DNA from: Cyclobacteriaceae bacterium | Lineage (GTDB): Bacteria > Bacteroidota > Bacteroidia > Cytophagales > Cyclobacteriaceae | Length of the DNA stretch: 15,513 bases | Assembly (NCBI GenBank): GCA_025455225.1 | Contig: JALOMY010000026.1 | Coordinates: forward strand, 1-15,513 | Reading direction: 5' to 3' | Shown here: positions 14,996 to 15,513 of the stretch, piece by piece | How positions within the stretch are numbered: position 1 is the stretch's first letter | Layout of the letters: each line of letters begins with the position of its first letter | Notes under the pieces: generated by a model | The model's database searches: none | Seen by the model: the letters and a program-made list of their open reading frames with translations, nothing else | Told to the model about the DNA's origin: nothing | Made by a program: the position numbers and the translations under genes

Positions 14996-15513
14996 ATTGC
15001 CCAGAAGACTGGCATACCGAATGATACCCTTCAACTCGCACGGAAACTGGCCGGAGAAGAATTAGTTGGCCTGGAAACACTGGTCAGAAACCTGGAGAAA
15101 GAGCGGGTAGAGCTGTCTAATCAACAGCATGAATTGGTAAAGAAAAACGCAGAGTTGGAAGAATTACTTACCCGGTACCATGCGTTGACCACTGATCTGG
15201 AAAAGAAAAAGAAGCAAATTCTTGAGAAGGCTAAAGAAGAAGCAAGGCAATTACTGGTAAGCACCAACCGGGAAATTGAAAAGACGATACGGCACATCCG
15301 CGAAAACCAGGCTCAAAAGAAGGAGACAATTAAAGTCAGGCAGAGTTTGCAGGATTTAGCTAAGAAGGTGAGCATTACTGAGCCGGCCAAACGGATTGTA
15401 AAAAGTACGCCAATTGCTCCCGGTGAGCGTGTCCGGATAATCGGGCAGGAGGGAAGCGGGATAGTGCTTTCATTAAAGGGGAAGTCGGCTTTGGTTCAGT
15501 TTGGAGAACTTAA
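14852..15513 (+). pseudogene. mutS2: mutS2, C-terminal part, in the shifted frame and cut by the window edge
   Basis: In the +2 frame the reading frame is open from the duplication to the end of the window. From 14996 it continues MutS2 with IAQKTGIPNDTLQLARKLAG, which is the end of the ATPase domain. A long charged coiled coil follows (LVRNLEKERVELSNQQHELV and on through KAKEEARQLLVSTNREIEK). Then comes a KOW-like segment, PGERVRIIGQEGSGIVLSLKG to VQFGELK. The Smr domain would lie beyond 15513. The only start in this frame upstream is ATG at 14852, inside copy 1, giving 23 unrelated residues (MSRILFPYIF...) before the native frame resumes, so an independent product is possible but unproven. 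Counted without one copy, the window holds about 671 residues of MutS2. Confidence 0.85.

Noticed and set aside
14928..15058. ATG overlapping the premature mutS2 stop (TGATG) as a coupled restart
   Set aside because: The ATG at 14928 is in the third frame, neither native mutS2 frame, and soon meets a stop, so it cannot rescue the C-terminal part.
14820..15080. 86-residue minus-strand open frame with an internal repeat
   Set aside because: The repeated peptide only mirrors the 76-bp duplication in mutS2 on the other strand; it is not a repeat protein.

Overview
The window looks like a chromosomal segment of a member of the Bacteroidota, most likely a Cytophagales-type bacterium. The evidence is the set of families largely confined to or typical of that phylum (DUF3822, DUF4296, a short DUF1573 exported protein, a long-form NUDIX protein, a Bat-type von Willebrand operon), signal peptides ending in Ala-Gln, moderate to low G+C, absence of clear Shine-Dalgarno sequences, and several TAnnTTTG-like -7 boxes. 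It is mostly housekeeping and conserved-hypothetical DNA. I see no phage, IS element, CRISPR array, rRNA or tRNA gene.

Layout. Positions 1-398 hold no intact gene, but 138-371 carries the decayed 3' end of a zinc-dependent alcohol dehydrogenase. A small four-helix membrane protein follows (447-767, +). On the minus strand lie a sarcosine/N-methyltryptophan oxidase-like flavoenzyme (806-1990) and pyrE (2025-2675). A long NUDIX protein (2824-3510, +) is divergent from pyrE and overlaps the coaD stop codon. A minus-strand cluster runs from an anchored hypothetical protein (4893-5705) through DUF3822 (4017-4892, GTG start) to coaD (3507-3962), and a second, canonical NUDIX hydrolase lies upstream of it (5780-6271, -). 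A DUF1573 exported protein (6374-6787, +) ends at a strong hairpin terminator, against the pair yggS-DUF423 (7895-6838, -). A GH3-family adenylating enzyme and a LysE-type exporter overlap by 17 bp (7942-10111, +). Convergent to them is a short Bat operon: DUF58, an anchored BatD-like protein and BatA (12964-10108, -). Finally a DUF4296 lipoprotein overlaps mutS2 (13071 onward, +).

How the genes relate. pyrE (pyrimidine synthesis) and coaD (coenzyme A synthesis) are core metabolism. YggS handles PLP homeostasis. The three Bat-type proteins should form a membrane-associated complex using MIDAS-type metal sites. GH3 plus LysE suggests synthesis and export of an acyl or amino-acid conjugate, but the substrate is unknown.

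The most striking feature is in mutS2. A perfect 76-bp tandem duplication (14844-14919 and 14920-14995) shifts the frame and stops the protein at 14926-14928, just after the ATPase core. The rest of mutS2 (ATPase end, coiled coil, KOW-like part) is intact in the +2 frame up to the right edge of the window. This is either a recent, possibly reversible inactivation or an assembly error.
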